Shown here one piece after another: positions 8,100-17,112 of a DNA stretch of 38,959 nt. A model generated the notes under the pieces. That model was not told the origin of the DNA. It did no database searches and saw only the letters and a program-made list of their open reading frames with translations. The first letter of the stretch is position 1. Every line of letters starts with the position of its first letter. Source of the stretch: an uncultured Bacteroidales bacterium (lineage in GTDB: Bacteria > Bacteroidota > Bacteroidia > Bacteroidales > UBA932); NCBI GenBank assembly GCA_944326325.1, contig CALVDQ010000023.1, positions 1 through 38,959 on the forward strand, written 5' to 3'. The position numbers were made by a program, and so were the translations under genes.

Positions 8100-8125
8100 T
8101 TCCGACAGGAAAAAATATGTCGGAA
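8100..8125. promoter_or_regulatory. Palindrome between feoAB and the efflux operon
   Basis: TTCCGACA-N10-TGTCGGAA is a perfect 8-base inverted repeat. It ends about 33 bases before the efflux -7 box at 8159 and lies about 45 bases behind the feoAB -7 box. A dimeric transcription factor site serving one or both promoters is likely; the protein is unknown. Confidence 0.55.
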
Positions 8126-8158
8126 GGTATCGGTCATGAATTTAAGGTATATTTTTTG

Positions 8159-8166
8159 TAAATTTG
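8159..8166 (+). promoter_or_regulatory. -7 box for the RND efflux operon
   Basis: TAAATTTG is an exact TAnnTTTG match 26 bases before the ATG at 8192. The -33 position holds ATG (8136-8138), not TTG, so the promoter may be weak or regulated through the adjacent palindrome. Confidence 0.6.
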
Positions 8167-8191
8167 CGCCGTCGCTTAAATATCATTGATA

Positions 8192-9400
8192 ATGAAAGGA
8201 AAGGAATTTCTGAAAGAAACACGCAGCAATCTGGACAAAGGATCACAGTATGTTGTATTCAAGATAAGGAAATCAAGCTGGAAATTCTGGGCGGCGGTCG
8301 CCGGAATACTGGCCGTGGCAATAGCCCTTATTATATGGCTGACCCGCCCGGAGCCGCCACAGGAAGATATCCCGATAGTCGAGACAGAAACCGTCACCAC
8401 ACAGGATGTCGAGCTCTACGGGGAATATCCCGGGACTATCCGTGCACAGCAGTTCGTCGAAGTCAGGGCCCGCGTGGAAGGCTACCTTGAGAAAATGCTT
8501 TTCGAAGAAGGTACCTTTGTAGAGAAAGACCAGGTCCTGTTTATCATAGACCCGCGCCAATACCAGGCACAGGCCGACAGGGCCAGGGCAATGCTGGAAC
8601 GCAACAAGGCCCTCGCCCAGAAAGCGGAACGTGACCTTCTCAGGATACGTCCTCTGTTCGAACAGAACGCGGCCAGCCAGCTTGATCTGGACAATGCCAT
8701 CGCGGCATACGAAAGCGCCAACGCCGAAGTGCTCATGAGCGAGGCCGACCTCACCCAGGACGAACTTGCCTTGAGCTACACGACGGTACGCTCGCCGATA
8801 AGCGGATACATCAGTGAAAGGCACGTGGACATCGGTACCCTCGTAGGTCCGGGAGGACAGTCCCTGCTGGCCAATGTCGTCAAGAGCGACACCGTGCTCG
8901 TGGAATTCAAGATGACCGATCTGGACTACCAGATAAGCAAGGCAAGGAACGTGAACATAGGGCAGAAGGACTCCACCAGGACCTGGGATCCGTACATCAC
9001 CATCACCCTTGCCGACAAATCGGTCTACAGGTACAAAGGGCTCGTGGACTTTGCCGACCCGCAGGTGGATTCCCGGTCCGGGACATTCTCCGTAAGGGCC
9101 GAGATGCCTAACCCTGACCATGAGCTCCTGCCAGGACAGTTCACCAACGTGACCCTGCTGCTCGATGTCAGGGAAGACGCCGTGGTCGTACCTGCCAAAG
9201 CCATCATCACTGAAAAAAGCGGGGCATACATCTTCGTCCTGAGAAACGACGGGATAGCCGAGAAACGTTTCATCGAGCTCGGACCCGAGACAGGCAACAA
9301 GACCGTGGTGGAAAGAGGACTCCTTCCGGGGGAACAGATCGTGGTGGAAGGATACCACAAGCTGGCCCACGGGCAGAAAGCCAGGACAGCCGGGGCATGA
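8192..9400 (+). CDS. RND efflux periplasmic adaptor (AcrA/MexA family)
   Basis: About 402 residues from the ATG at 8192, which I prefer to the TTG at 8186. A basic N-terminus is followed by one hydrophobic segment (about residues 32-52, WAAVAGILAVAIALIIWL) that anchors the protein. Then come the biotinyl-lipoyl half-motif with VRARVEGYLEKMLFEEGTFV, the alpha-hairpin (about residues 125-195, rich in Ala/Glu/Arg), the second lipoyl half around LSYTTVRSPISGYISERHVD, and the beta-barrel and membrane-proximal domains. The adaptor bridges the inner-membrane pump and the outer-membrane factor. The N-terminal hydrophobic segment has no lipobox cysteine, unlike many relatives. It is the first gene of the operon, followed after 41 bases by the pump. 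Substrate is not deducible. Confidence 0.95.
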   Translation: MKGKEFLKETRSNLDKGSQYVVFKIRKSSWKFWAAVAGILAVAIALIIWLTRPEPPQEDIPIVETETVTTQDVELYGEYPGTIRAQQFVEVRARVEGYLEKMLFEEGTFVEKDQVLFIIDPRQYQAQADRARAMLERNKALAQKAERDLLRIRPLFEQNAASQLDLDNAIAAYESANAEVLMSEADLTQDELALSYTTVRSPISGYISERHVDIGTLVGPGGQSLLANVVKSDTVLVEFKMTDLDYQISKARNVNIGQKDSTRTWDPYITITLADKSVYRYKGLVDFADPQVDSRSGTFSVRAEMPNPDHELLPGQFTNVTLLLDVREDAVVVPAKAIITEKSGAYIFVLRNDGIAEKRFIELGPETGNKTVVERGLLPGEQIVVEGYHKLAHGQKARTAGA

Positions 9401-9441
9401 CGTGGAGCGGGGACTTTGAACTTTAAACCGAAGCTAAGAAG

Positions 9442-12400
9442 ATGAAATCCGACTTTTTTATTGACAGACCGGTATTCTCGACTGTCATTTCAGTTATAAT
9501 AGTGCTCGTGGGACTGATCGGCCTTACACTTCTCCCGGTCGACCAGTACCCCGATATCGTGCCGCCGGTAGTCAGGGTTACGGCCTCCTACCCCGGTGCC
9601 AACGCGCAGACTGTCGCCCAGGCCGTGGCCACGCCTATCGAACAGGAGCTGAACGGGACTCCCGGGATGCTTTACATGGAATCAAAGAACACCAATTCCG
9701 GCAGTTTCACGGCCAACATCACCTTCGACATATCCAGCAACCCGGACCTCGCTGCAGTCGAGGTGCAGAACAGAGTGAAGCAGGCAGAGGCAAGGCTTCC
9801 GGCTGAAGTCGTCCAGAACGGAATATCGGTAGAGAAAGTCGCCGCGAACAAGCTCGTGACGGTCACCCTGCTTACTGACGATCCCAAGTTTGACGAGATA
9901 TACCTGAGCAACTACGCTACCCTCAATGTCCTCGATATGCTCCGGCGTGTACCGGGAGTGGGCAGGGTATCCAACGTCGGAAGCCGGTACTACGCCATGC
10001 AGATATGGGTGCAGCCGGACAAGCTTGCCAGCCTCGGCCTCACCGTACAGGACCTCCAGGATGCACTGAAGGACCAGAACAGGGAATCTGCGGCAGGAGT
10101 CCTCGGCCAGCAGCCTATCGAGGATGTGGACGTGACCATCCCGATTACCGCGACCGGAAGGCTTTCTTCCGTAAGCCAGTTCGAGAACATAGTCATAAGG
10201 GCAGGCCAGGACGGCTCCATAATCAGGCTTAAAGACGTGGCCCGGGTATCCCTTGAGGCACAGTCATACAACACCGAGAGCGGAATCAACGGAGGCAATG
10301 CAGCCGTCATGGATGTGTACATGCTTCCCGGAGCCAACGCCCTCGAGGTAGCGGAGAACGTGAAGAAGGAGATGGAAGAGATAGCGAAGTCCTTTCCGGA
10401 AGGGATCACCTATGACATTCCTTTCGACATGACAACCTACATCTCGGAATCGATACACCATGTGTACAGGACCCTTTTCGAGGCACTCCTGCTCGTGATA
10501 CTCGTAGTGTTCCTTTCCCTGCAGAGCTGGAGGGCCACCCTCATTCCTGCCATCGCCGTGCCGATATCCCTCATAGGTACCTTCGGGGTGATGCTCATAT
10601 TCGGGTTCTCCCTCAACATGATGACCCTCCTCGGACTCATCCTTGCGATCGGTATCGTGGTGGATGACGCCATTGTCGTGGTGGAGAATGTAGACAGGAT
10701 AATGGAAGAGGAGCATCTCTCCCCTTACGAAGCGACGAAGAAGGCCATGAGCGGCATCGGAAGCGCCCTGATAGCCATGTCCCTCGTACTCTGTGCCGTG
10801 TTCGTGCCTGTCAGCTTCCTTTCCGGCATCACGGGACAGCTGTTCCGCCAGTTCACCATCACCATCGCCGTCTCGGTCATCATTTCGACAATCGTCGCCC
10901 TGACCCTCAGCCCCGTGATGTGCTCCATATTCCTGAAACCGTCCAGGCCGGGCGAGCAGAAGAACATCATCTTCCGCAAGATAAACGAAGGCCTTGCCAA
11001 AGGGAACAGTTTCTATGAACGCATGATACGTGCAAGCCTTAAGAACGCCCCGAGGATGTTCGCGTTCTTCGGCATCACCATCATAGGAATATGGGTGATA
11101 TCCAGTCTGGTACCGACCAGTTTCATGCCTAAGGAGGACCAGGGGTATTTCACCGTCGAGCTCGAACTCCCTGTAGGAGCCACCCTTGAAAGGTCGCGGG
11201 AAGTCTCGGAGAGGGCCATGGACTTCCTGATGAGACAGCCGGACATACAGTATGTACTTAACGTAACCGGCTCGAGCCCACGTGTCGGGAGCAGCCAGTC
11301 AAACAGCCAGATGACGGTCATCCTGAAGCCGTGGAAAGAAAGGAAGGAATCCGACATCAACAAGATAATGGCCATGGTGCGGGACACCTTGTCGCTCTAT
11401 CCTGAAAGCAAGGTGTACCTCAGCACTCCTGCCGTCATCCCGGGACTCGGTACTTCCGGAGGTTTCTCGATGGTTCTTGAAGCCAGGGGAGACGCTTCCT
11501 ATGAAGACCTCCAGAGGGCGGCCGACACGCTGATGTTCTACGCCATGCAGCGCAAGGAGCTCACCGGGCTGTCCACCAACGTGCAGAAAGACATCCCGCA
11601 GCTCTTCTTCGATGCGGACAGGGACAAGATACAGATGATCGGCGTACCGCTCGCAGACGTGTTCTCCACCCTGAAGGCCTTCACCGGCTCCATATACGTG
11701 AACGACTTCAACATGTTCAACAGGGTCTACAGGGTATATATCCAGGCAGATGCGCCATACCGTGCCCACAAGGAGAACCTGAACCTCTTTTTCGTGAAGA
11801 GTTCAAACGGGACCATGGTCCCGGTCAACGCGCTCGGCACGACTTCCTACACCACGGGACCAGGTACAATAAACAGGTTCAACATGTACTATGCCGTGAC
11901 AGTCAACGGAGAAGCGGCACATGGCTACAGTTCCGGACAGGCCATGGACATTCTCGAGGAGCTCGCGGAAGAACATCTCCCGGACAATATCGGAGTCGAA
12001 TGGAGCGGACTTTCCTATCAGGAGAAGAAGGAAGGTGGCCAGACCGGTCTCGTGCTCGGACTTGCCCTGCTGTTCGTCTTCCTTTTCCTTGCCGCGCAAT
12101 ATGAAAGCTGGTCGATTCCGGTAGCGGTGCTCCTGTCACTGCCTATCGCCATCGCGGGAGCCTATCTCGGGGTATGGATACTGGGGTACGAAAGCAACAT
12201 ATACTTCCTCATCGGCCTTGTGATGCTGGTCGGGCTCGTGGCGAAGAACGCCATACTAATCGTGGAATTCGCCAAGGAGGAAGTCGAGAAAGGCAAGAGT
12301 CTGGTAGAGGCGACAGTGACCGCCGCCCACCTGAGGTTCAGGCCTATCGTCATGACATCCCTGGCCTTCATCCTCGGTATGCTTCCTCTCGTGTTTGCAA

Positions 12401-14004
12401 CCGGACCGGGCTCGGCAAGCCGCCAGGACATAGGTACGGGCGTATTCTTCGGTATGATAGTGGCGATTACCGTCGGTATCGTATTCGTGCCATTCTTCTT
12501 CGTGCAGATATATAAAATGAGAGAAAAGATGTCGAAAAACAAGAAGAACAGAAAAATATCCTCAGGCGGAGGAAGCGCTGCAACCATAATCACAGCCGTG
12601 CTCGTGGCCGGGACACTTACAATATCCTGCTCGCCGGCTAAGCACTGTGCAGCCCCGCAGCTGGATCTTCCGGAATCATATACGGAGGACACCGGTACCG
12701 ACACCCTCACCTGGGCCGATTTGGAATGGTGGAAGATATATCAGGACACCACCCTGCAGAAACTCATCAAGAATACGCTGGAGTACAACAAGGACATGCT
12801 TGCGGCGGCGGAGAGGCTTCGCGAGATGGAATACAGGTACAGGATAGAACGGTCCAGGCTCTGGCCTTCGGTTTCAGCGAGGGTCTACGGGGAGGATGAG
12901 TACACCAACTATGACGGGCACAGCGGAGCCCACGACCCGGCATACAGCGCCATAGCCCGCTTCTCCTGGGAAATAGACCTGTGGGGACACCTCCGGTGGG
13001 GGAGCAAGGAAAGGCTGGCGGAATATTTCGCGAGCGTGGAAGCACGCAGGGCCCTGAGGCTCTCCCTGATAGCCGAAGTCGCCAACGCGTACTTCGACCT
13101 GCAGGCCCTCGACAACGAGCTCCTCATCGTGAAAAGGACATTGCAGACGAGGGAAGAGGGAGTCCAGAAGGCCTGGCTGAGGCTAGACGGGGGACTTACA
13201 TCCGAGATTCCGTACCAGCAGGCCCTTGTGGAAAGGGCCACCACAGCCTCGCTTGTCCCTGACCTGGAGAGGGAGATAGCCATGAAAGAAAGCGAACTGT
13301 CCTTCCTCACGGGCTCCTACCCTACACGCATAGAAAGGGAAAGGGTCCCGCTCGAACTGTCCTACCGCAGGAGAATCCCTGTCGGGATACCGTCCCAGCT
13401 GCTGAACAGGAGACCGGACCTGAGGCAGGCTGAACAGGAACTGAAGGCTGCGGAAGCCGCAGTAGGGGTGGCACAGGCGGAAAGATTCCCGACCTTCACC
13501 ATCTCCCTTGACGGCGGGACCGAGACAAACACGCTCAAAGACATAATCAAGGCCCCGTATTTCTATGTCCTCGGCAACCTCGCCTCACCGATATTCGAGT
13601 TCGGGAGGAGAAAGGCCAACTTCAAGGCGTCAATAGCAGCCTACAACCAGGCCAGGCTGAACTATGAAAAGGATGTCCTGCAGGCTTTTAAGGAAGTCTA
13701 CGATGCCATCGTGAGCTACAATTCTGCGGTGGAGGCCACCAGCCTGAAATTCGACCTGCAGGAAGCTTCGAAGCAGTACGTGTCCACAGCCAACCTCCAG
13801 TATATCAGGGGAGTCATCAGCTACATCGACGTGCTGGATGCGCAGAGGGCCTATTTCAGCTCACAGGTGGAACTGAGCAACGCCATCATGGATGAATACA
13901 AGGCTCTGGCAGACCTGTACAATGCCCTGGGCGGAGGATGGCAGGACTCCGCGGCTGAAGACGGAGCTCAAGGGCAGAGCCTGGAAAGGACCTCGGCGGA
14001 ATAG
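9442..14004 (+). CDS. RND efflux pump fused in frame to an OprM-type outer-membrane factor
   Basis: 1520 residues in one reading frame. Residues 1-1025 are a complete HAE1-type RND transporter: MKSDFFIDRPVFSTVISVII start, proton-relay Asp408/Asp409 in GIVVDDAIVVVENV, and Lys935 in GLVAKNAILIVEFAKEE. Residues from about 1060 to the end are an outer-membrane efflux protein of the NodT/OprM type, with paired repeats around LEWWKIYQDTTLQKLIKNTL and ELKAAEAAVGVAQAERFPTF. The junction (1026-1063) looks like a full lipoprotein signal: basic MSKNKKNRK, a hydrophobic core, and TLTISC with Cys1063. Internal ATG codons at 12517 and 12529 could start a separate OMF of about 491-495 residues. It may thus be a true fusion, a polyprotein cleaved by signal peptidase II, or two overlapping translation products. 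The 3' end overlaps the convergent LytTR gene by 37 bases. Confidence 0.93.
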   Translation: MKSDFFIDRPVFSTVISVIIVLVGLIGLTLLPVDQYPDIVPPVVRVTASYPGANAQTVAQAVATPIEQELNGTPGMLYMESKNTNSGSFTANITFDISSNPDLAAVEVQNRVKQAEARLPAEVVQNGISVEKVAANKLVTVTLLTDDPKFDEIYLSNYATLNVLDMLRRVPGVGRVSNVGSRYYAMQIWVQPDKLASLGLTVQDLQDALKDQNRESAAGVLGQQPIEDVDVTIPITATGRLSSVSQFENIVIRAGQDGSIIRLKDVARVSLEAQSYNTESGINGGNAAVMDVYMLPGANALEVAENVKKEMEEIAKSFPEGITYDIPFDMTTYISESIHHVYRTLFEALLLVILVVFLSLQSWRATLIPAIAVPISLIGTFGVMLIFGFSLNMMTLLGLILAIGIVVDDAIVVVENVDRIMEEEHLSPYEATKKAMSGIGSALIAMSLVLCAVFVPVSFLSGITGQLFRQFTITIAVSVIISTIVALTLSPVMCSIFLKPSRPGEQKNIIFRKINEGLAKGNSFYERMIRASLKNAPRMFAFFGITIIGIWVISSLVPTSFMPKEDQGYFTVELELPVGATLERSREVSERAMDFLMRQPDIQYVLNVTGSSPRVGSSQSNSQMTVILKPWKERKESDINKIMAMVRDTLSLYPESKVYLSTPAVIPGLGTSGGFSMVLEARGDASYEDLQRAADTLMFYAMQRKELTGLSTNVQKDIPQLFFDADRDKIQMIGVPLADVFSTLKAFTGSIYVNDFNMFNRVYRVYIQADAPYRAHKENLNLFFVKSSNGTMVPVNALGTTSYTTGPGTINRFNMYYAVTVNGEAAHGYSSGQAMDILEELAEEHLPDNIGVEWSGLSYQEKKEGGQTGLVLGLALLFVFLFLAAQYESWSIPVAVLLSLPIAIAGAYLGVWILGYESNIYFLIGLVMLVGLVAKNAILIVEFAKEEVEKGKSLVEATVTAAHLRFRPIVMTSLAFILGMLPLVFATGPGSASRQDIGTGVFFGMIVAITVGIVFVPFFFVQIYKMREKMSKNKKNRKISSGGGSAATIITAVLVAGTLTISCSPAKHCAAPQLDLPESYTEDTGTDTLTWADLEWWKIYQDTTLQKLIKNTLEYNKDMLAAAERLREMEYRYRIERSRLWPSVSARVYGEDEYTNYDGHSGAHDPAYSAIARFSWEIDLWGHLRWGSKERLAEYFASVEARRALRLSLIAEVANAYFDLQALDNELLIVKRTLQTREEGVQKAWLRLDGGLTSEIPYQQALVERATTASLVPDLEREIAMKESELSFLTGSYPTRIERERVPLELSYRRRIPVGIPSQLLNRRPDLRQAEQELKAAEAAVGVAQAERFPTFTISLDGGTETNTLKDIIKAPYFYVLGNLASPIFEFGRRKANFKASIAAYNQARLNYEKDVLQAFKEVYDAIVSYNSAVEATSLKFDLQEASKQYVSTANLQYIRGVISYIDVLDAQRAYFSSQVELSNAIMDEYKALADLYNALGGGWQDSAAEDGAQGQSLERTSAE

Positions 14005-14690
14005 ACCCGGCCGATAGGCAGTACGGTGCCGCATGAAAGCGTTACCTGACGGCGGGTGTACTGTGACACCTTCGCCAGAGGGATGATGTACGACTTGTGG
14101 ATACGGGCAAAGGCCCTTCCAGGCAGCATATCGGCGAAATCCTTCATGCTCATCTGTGTAAGGACAGGGTCCCTGCCGGAAACATGTATCTTGACATAGT
14201 TGTCCATCGCCTCTATGTACCTTATGTCGCAGAGACGTACATTGACATTCCTGTATTCCGACTTCACCGTTATTTCCCCGTACGGCCCGGACGGGACTGC
14301 AGCCCCGTTCTTCAGGGCCATCATGTCCCTGACCTTTTTCAGCGAGGCTTCGAAACGGATGTAGGAGAAGGGCTTGTGGAGAAAATCCATGGCATTCAGC
14401 TCGAACCCCTCCAGGGCGAACTGCGCATATGCCGTAGTGAATATCAGGTACGTCCCCTCCGGAAGGGTTCTTGCGACATCGACACCGGACACACCGTTCA
14501 TCTCTATGTCCAGAAAGACAAGGTCCGGTCTCTCCCGGTACACGGCATCCATCCCGACCACGGGATCACTGTAGGCGGAAAGGGATACCCCTCCGTCACG
14601 GCTGCAGAAATTTTCCATTATCGACAGAGCCACCGGCTCGTCATCTATGGCAATAGCATTTATCATCATAAGCAAAGCGGCATTTTTCAT
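13968..14690 (-). CDS. LytTR-family response regulator
   Basis: Up to 240 residues. An N-terminal receiver carries the acidic pair Asp16/Asp17 (AIAIDDEPVAL), the phosphoacceptor Asp61 (LVFLDIEMNGVSG) and a conserved Lys in FLHKPFSY. The C-terminal LytTR DNA-binding domain includes IRYIEAMDNYVKIHV and FARIHKSYIIPL. The ATG at 14690 is the longest ATG start, but 14666 (MINAIAIDDEP) fits the family N-terminus better. It is the second gene of an operon with the kinase upstream (36-base gap) and is its probable partner. The 3' end overlaps the efflux gene tail, so transcripts are antisense there. Targets are unknown; the adjacent efflux operon or the Spy-like gene are candidates by position only. 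Confidence 0.93.
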   Translation of the reverse strand: MKNAALLMMINAIAIDDEPVALSIMENFCSRDGGVSLSAYSDPVVGMDAVYRERPDLVFLDIEMNGVSGVDVARTLPEGTYLIFTTAYAQFALEGFELNAMDFLHKPFSYIRFEASLKKVRDMMALKNGAAVPSGPYGEITVKSEYRNVNVRLCDIRYIEAMDNYVKIHVSGRDPVLTQMSMKDFADMLPGRAFARIHKSYIIPLAKVSQYTRRQVTLSCGTVLPIGRVYSAEVLSRLCP

Positions 14691-14725
14691 ATTCCCGGGG
14701 ATGTAAAGCCTGATTGCAGATTCCG

Positions 14726-15778
14726 CTACTCCCCATTACGGTACGTAAGGATGGTCAGGCGCACATCGAAATATGTCCCGTCATCGGAAATCTCAAGGGT
14801 GTGCCTTCCCGGATATATCAGGGCCAGGCGTTTGCGGCAGTTCTGTATTCCTATCCCGGCCCCTTTCTTCTGCAGGGACTCCCGGAAAATCCTGTTCCTT
14901 GTCCGGAAACCTATCTTCCCTTCGGAGGACGAGACGGCAATGTATATGGAACTGTCCATATGCGAGGAGACCCCGTACTTGAAGGCGTTCTCCACGAAAG
15001 TTATCAGCAGCATCGGGGCGATCAAAGCCTTCGCATCGGGAATGTCCACATCCAGGACAACCTCCGTATGCTCGTTCAGACGGAGTTTCTGAAGTCCGAT
15101 ATACTGTCTTATGTAATCCACTTCCCCGGAAACGGGGATAAAGTCGGCAGTACCGTTGGAATAAAGATACTTCATCATGTCCGTGAACTGGACAAAGGCC
15201 TGCTCTGCCTTGTCGGACCGCGTCACGACCAGCCCGTACAAGGTATTCAGGGTGTTGAACAGGAAATGCGGATTTATCTGTGCCTTGTATAGGGCAAGTT
15301 CGGCCTTGGATTTCTCCTGCTCCAGTTCTTTCTTCTCAAGCATCTGCCTGTAAAGTTCCGTCAGCAGCCCCACCGCTATGCTGAAGGCCGTCACCACCAG
15401 AAACAGGAACCACACCCCCTGCTCATGCAGCCGCAGCTTGAACGGATGTCTGTGGATCTCCGGAGGACGCCTGTTCCGGAAGAAATCGGCGGGACCTTCC
15501 CCGCCTCCGTGCATCCTGTACTTCGAGAGCAGGTATGTAACCCCGACGGCAAGGACGATGAGCAGAACGGCAGCCAGGTATTTCTTCTTCCTGAATACCA
15601 GAGGTATGGTGAGCTTCCTGTTGAGAAGATACACGACATAAAGCCACCCCACAAGCAGCAGGACGAACCCGGTATGATAGGTCAGCCACCGCTCAATCGG
15701 CAGCAGCATTATCATCGCGGGCAGAAGCACCACGCAGAAGATGATATCTATGTACAGAGGAAGGTTCCTGTTGTTCAT
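14726..15778 (-). CDS. LytS-like sensor histidine kinase
   Basis: 350 residues. Four predicted membrane helices lie in the first 145 residues (about 8-26, 34-52, 67-85 and 121-142), with no sizeable sensor domain. A short coiled-coil linker (LEKKELEQEKSKAELALYKA) leads to the His_kinase domain with phosphoacceptor His171 in INPHFLFNTLNTLYG. The C-terminal ATPase contains LIAPMLLITFVENAFKYGVS and GIGIQNCRKRLALIYPG. It phosphorylates a LytTR regulator, almost certainly the one encoded directly downstream. The ATG at 15778 is well placed. The loop between helices 3 and 4 contains GGGEGPADFF and a basic segment with several His residues, which might sense an envelope signal; that is speculation. 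Confidence 0.93.
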   Translation of the reverse strand: MNNRNLPLYIDIIFCVVLLPAMIMLLPIERWLTYHTGFVLLLVGWLYVVYLLNRKLTIPLVFRKKKYLAAVLLIVLAVGVTYLLSKYRMHGGGEGPADFFRNRRPPEIHRHPFKLRLHEQGVWFLFLVVTAFSIAVGLLTELYRQMLEKKELEQEKSKAELALYKAQINPHFLFNTLNTLYGLVVTRSDKAEQAFVQFTDMMKYLYSNGTADFIPVSGEVDYIRQYIGLQKLRLNEHTEVVLDVDIPDAKALIAPMLLITFVENAFKYGVSSHMDSSIYIAVSSSEGKIGFRTRNRIFRESLQKKGAGIGIQNCRKRLALIYPGRHTLEISDDGTYFDVRLTILTYRNGE

Positions 15779-15902
15779 TTCCCGGACATTATGTGTGCTA
15801 AGTTATAAAAAATCCCGGAAGCAGGACAGCCGTCCGGACGGAAAATGCCGTTCGCCACCTTGTTCGGGGCGTTCGCCAGCAAACGCTTGCAGACCCTGGA
15901 AG

Positions 15903-15923
15903 ACAGTACGACTTTTGTACTGT
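15903..15923. promoter_or_regulatory. Inverted repeat upstream of the Spy-like gene
   Basis: ACAGTAC-N7-GTACTGT is a perfect 7-base inverted repeat 61 bases before the ATG at 15984 and about 125 bases behind the divergent kinase gene. It may be an operator. No TAnnTTTG box is evident nearby on the plus strand. The rest of 15779-15983 shows nothing else clear. Confidence 0.4.
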
Positions 15924-15983
15924 TGCGGCACGATGCGGCAATACACCGCGGAAAACAAAGTCAAACTCCAAATACAAGAAGAC

Positions 15984-16472
15984 ATGAAAAAGTTAGCATG
16001 CGTAATCATCGCGGGGACCGTCGGATTCGGGCTCGCGTTCGCCCAGGGACCCCGCAACCAGGGACCCCAGGACCAGGACAGGAAGCTGTCCGAAACCGAA
16101 AAGATAGAGAAAAGGGTAGGTTTCCTGAAAGAAAAGCTCTCCTTGAGCGACAAGCAGGCAGAGGACCTCACCGCACTGTTCACACAGCAGGACAACCAGA
16201 GAAAGGAGGCAGTCGAGGCTCACAGGAAAGCAATGCAGGAAATGGCAGAGAAGGACAAGGCCGACTTCGAGAAGCTGCTGACCCGGGAACAGCTCGACCA
16301 GCTTGAGAAGATGAGGGCCGAAAGGCCGCAGCCGCAGGCCGGGCCTGCAAGGCACTGGAGAGGCCCGCAGGATTGTCCGGCAGAGGGACACCACCACAGG
16401 GAGTTCAGGCACAGGCCACCGGTCGATATGCCACAGGTCTGCGACAGCTGCAGATGCGATAACAGACTATAA
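15984..16472 (+). CDS. Spy/CpxP-like periplasmic protein with His/Cys-rich tail
   Basis: 162 residues from the ATG at 15984; upstream in-frame codons back to 15741 lack protein-like character. A signal peptide (MKKLACVIIAGTVGFGLAFA) is followed by a highly charged helical region (about residues 35-112) rich in Lys, Glu, Gln and Asp. This resembles the LTxxQ-type helices of Spy/CpxP: LSLSDKQAEDLTALFTQQ and LLTREQLDQLEKM. The C-terminal 45 residues are Pro/His-rich (EGHHHREFRHRPP) and end in CDSCRCDNRL, a possible metal-binding tail. Family knowledge: Spy/CpxP act as periplasmic chaperones or stress sensors. It is divergent from a LytS-like kinase and close to an efflux operon, which suggests an envelope-stress role. 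The metal-binding idea is inferred. The gene ends in a strong terminator. Confidence 0.75.
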   Translation: MKKLACVIIAGTVGFGLAFAQGPRNQGPQDQDRKLSETEKIEKRVGFLKEKLSLSDKQAEDLTALFTQQDNQRKEAVEAHRKAMQEMAEKDKADFEKLLTREQLDQLEKMRAERPQPQAGPARHWRGPQDCPAEGHHHREFRHRPPVDMPQVCDSCRCDNRL

Positions 16473-16495
16473 GACAATACATAACAATAACAGGC

Positions 16496-16537
16496 AAGGG
16501 GGTGTGGCAAAATGCAGGTTTTGCCACACCCCCTTTT
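16496..16537 (+). terminator. Strong intrinsic terminator after the Spy-like gene
   Basis: Stem AAGGGGGTGTGGCAAAA (16496-16512) pairs perfectly with TTTTGCCACACCCCCTT (16519-16535) around a 6-base loop and runs into TTTT. The 17-base-pair stem is among the clearest terminators in the window. Confidence 0.92.
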
Positions 16538-17104
16538 ATAATTATAAACAGGTCAACAGTCCCGGAGGAACCGCGGCCACGTCAGTGCTGCGGAGTATCA
16601 GCCACTTCCCGGGTCCCGGACAAATCCAGGGAATCCGTATTATACCGAACTCACGTTATTTAATGCTTGATCCGTAAAAAACTGTACATTTCATGCAGCG
16701 ATTTTCATAGATTCCTGCCGGATTTCCCTCAGGATTCCGCAAATCCGGCGCAAGATAGATATAATAGCCTCCGGCCTTCCGCAAACTCGACATACTGCCG
16801 TAGAATGCCGATAAAAAGCAGAAAACTTTTTCAGGCCGGTGCAAGGTCGGGCGGTTTCCTCATGCCCTCATGTTTCAATTGAGCAAGGAGGAAGTAGAAA
16901 TCTTGAAATCGCAAAATGCGACCTCATGTTGGAGGGGGGGGACGGCAGGAGGTTGGCTTACGCTTTCACCGACAGTTCCGTGTTGAGATTACAGACAGTG
17001 GTGGAAGTGAATAACCGCATCATGAGAGGCTTTGTGTCCATGCGCCGGTTTATAGACTCAATTCCTAATCGAGAAATCCGTAATGATTTCCCGAAAATTT
17101 TTCC
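16538..17104. other. Gene-free stretch before exbB
   Basis: I see no convincing gene. Contents: a 9-base-pair hairpin GCCGGATTT (16717-16725) with AAATCCGGC (16741-16749) and no U-tract; a run of eight Gs at 16934-16941; and short open frames with no recognisable domain, one of which runs through the exbB start. It may hold a decayed gene or an undetected small RNA. Confidence 0.5.
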
Positions 17105-17112
17105 TATTTTTG
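17105..17112 (+). promoter_or_regulatory. -7 box for the exbB-exbD-tonB operon
   Basis: TATTTTTG matches TAnnTTTG exactly, 53 bases before the ATG at 17165. No clear -33 TTG is seen at 19-21 bases. Confidence 0.5.

Noticed and set aside
8273..9370. 365-codon open frame on the minus strand
   Set aside because: Antisense to the efflux adaptor gene, which has strong family motifs. The minus translation has none.
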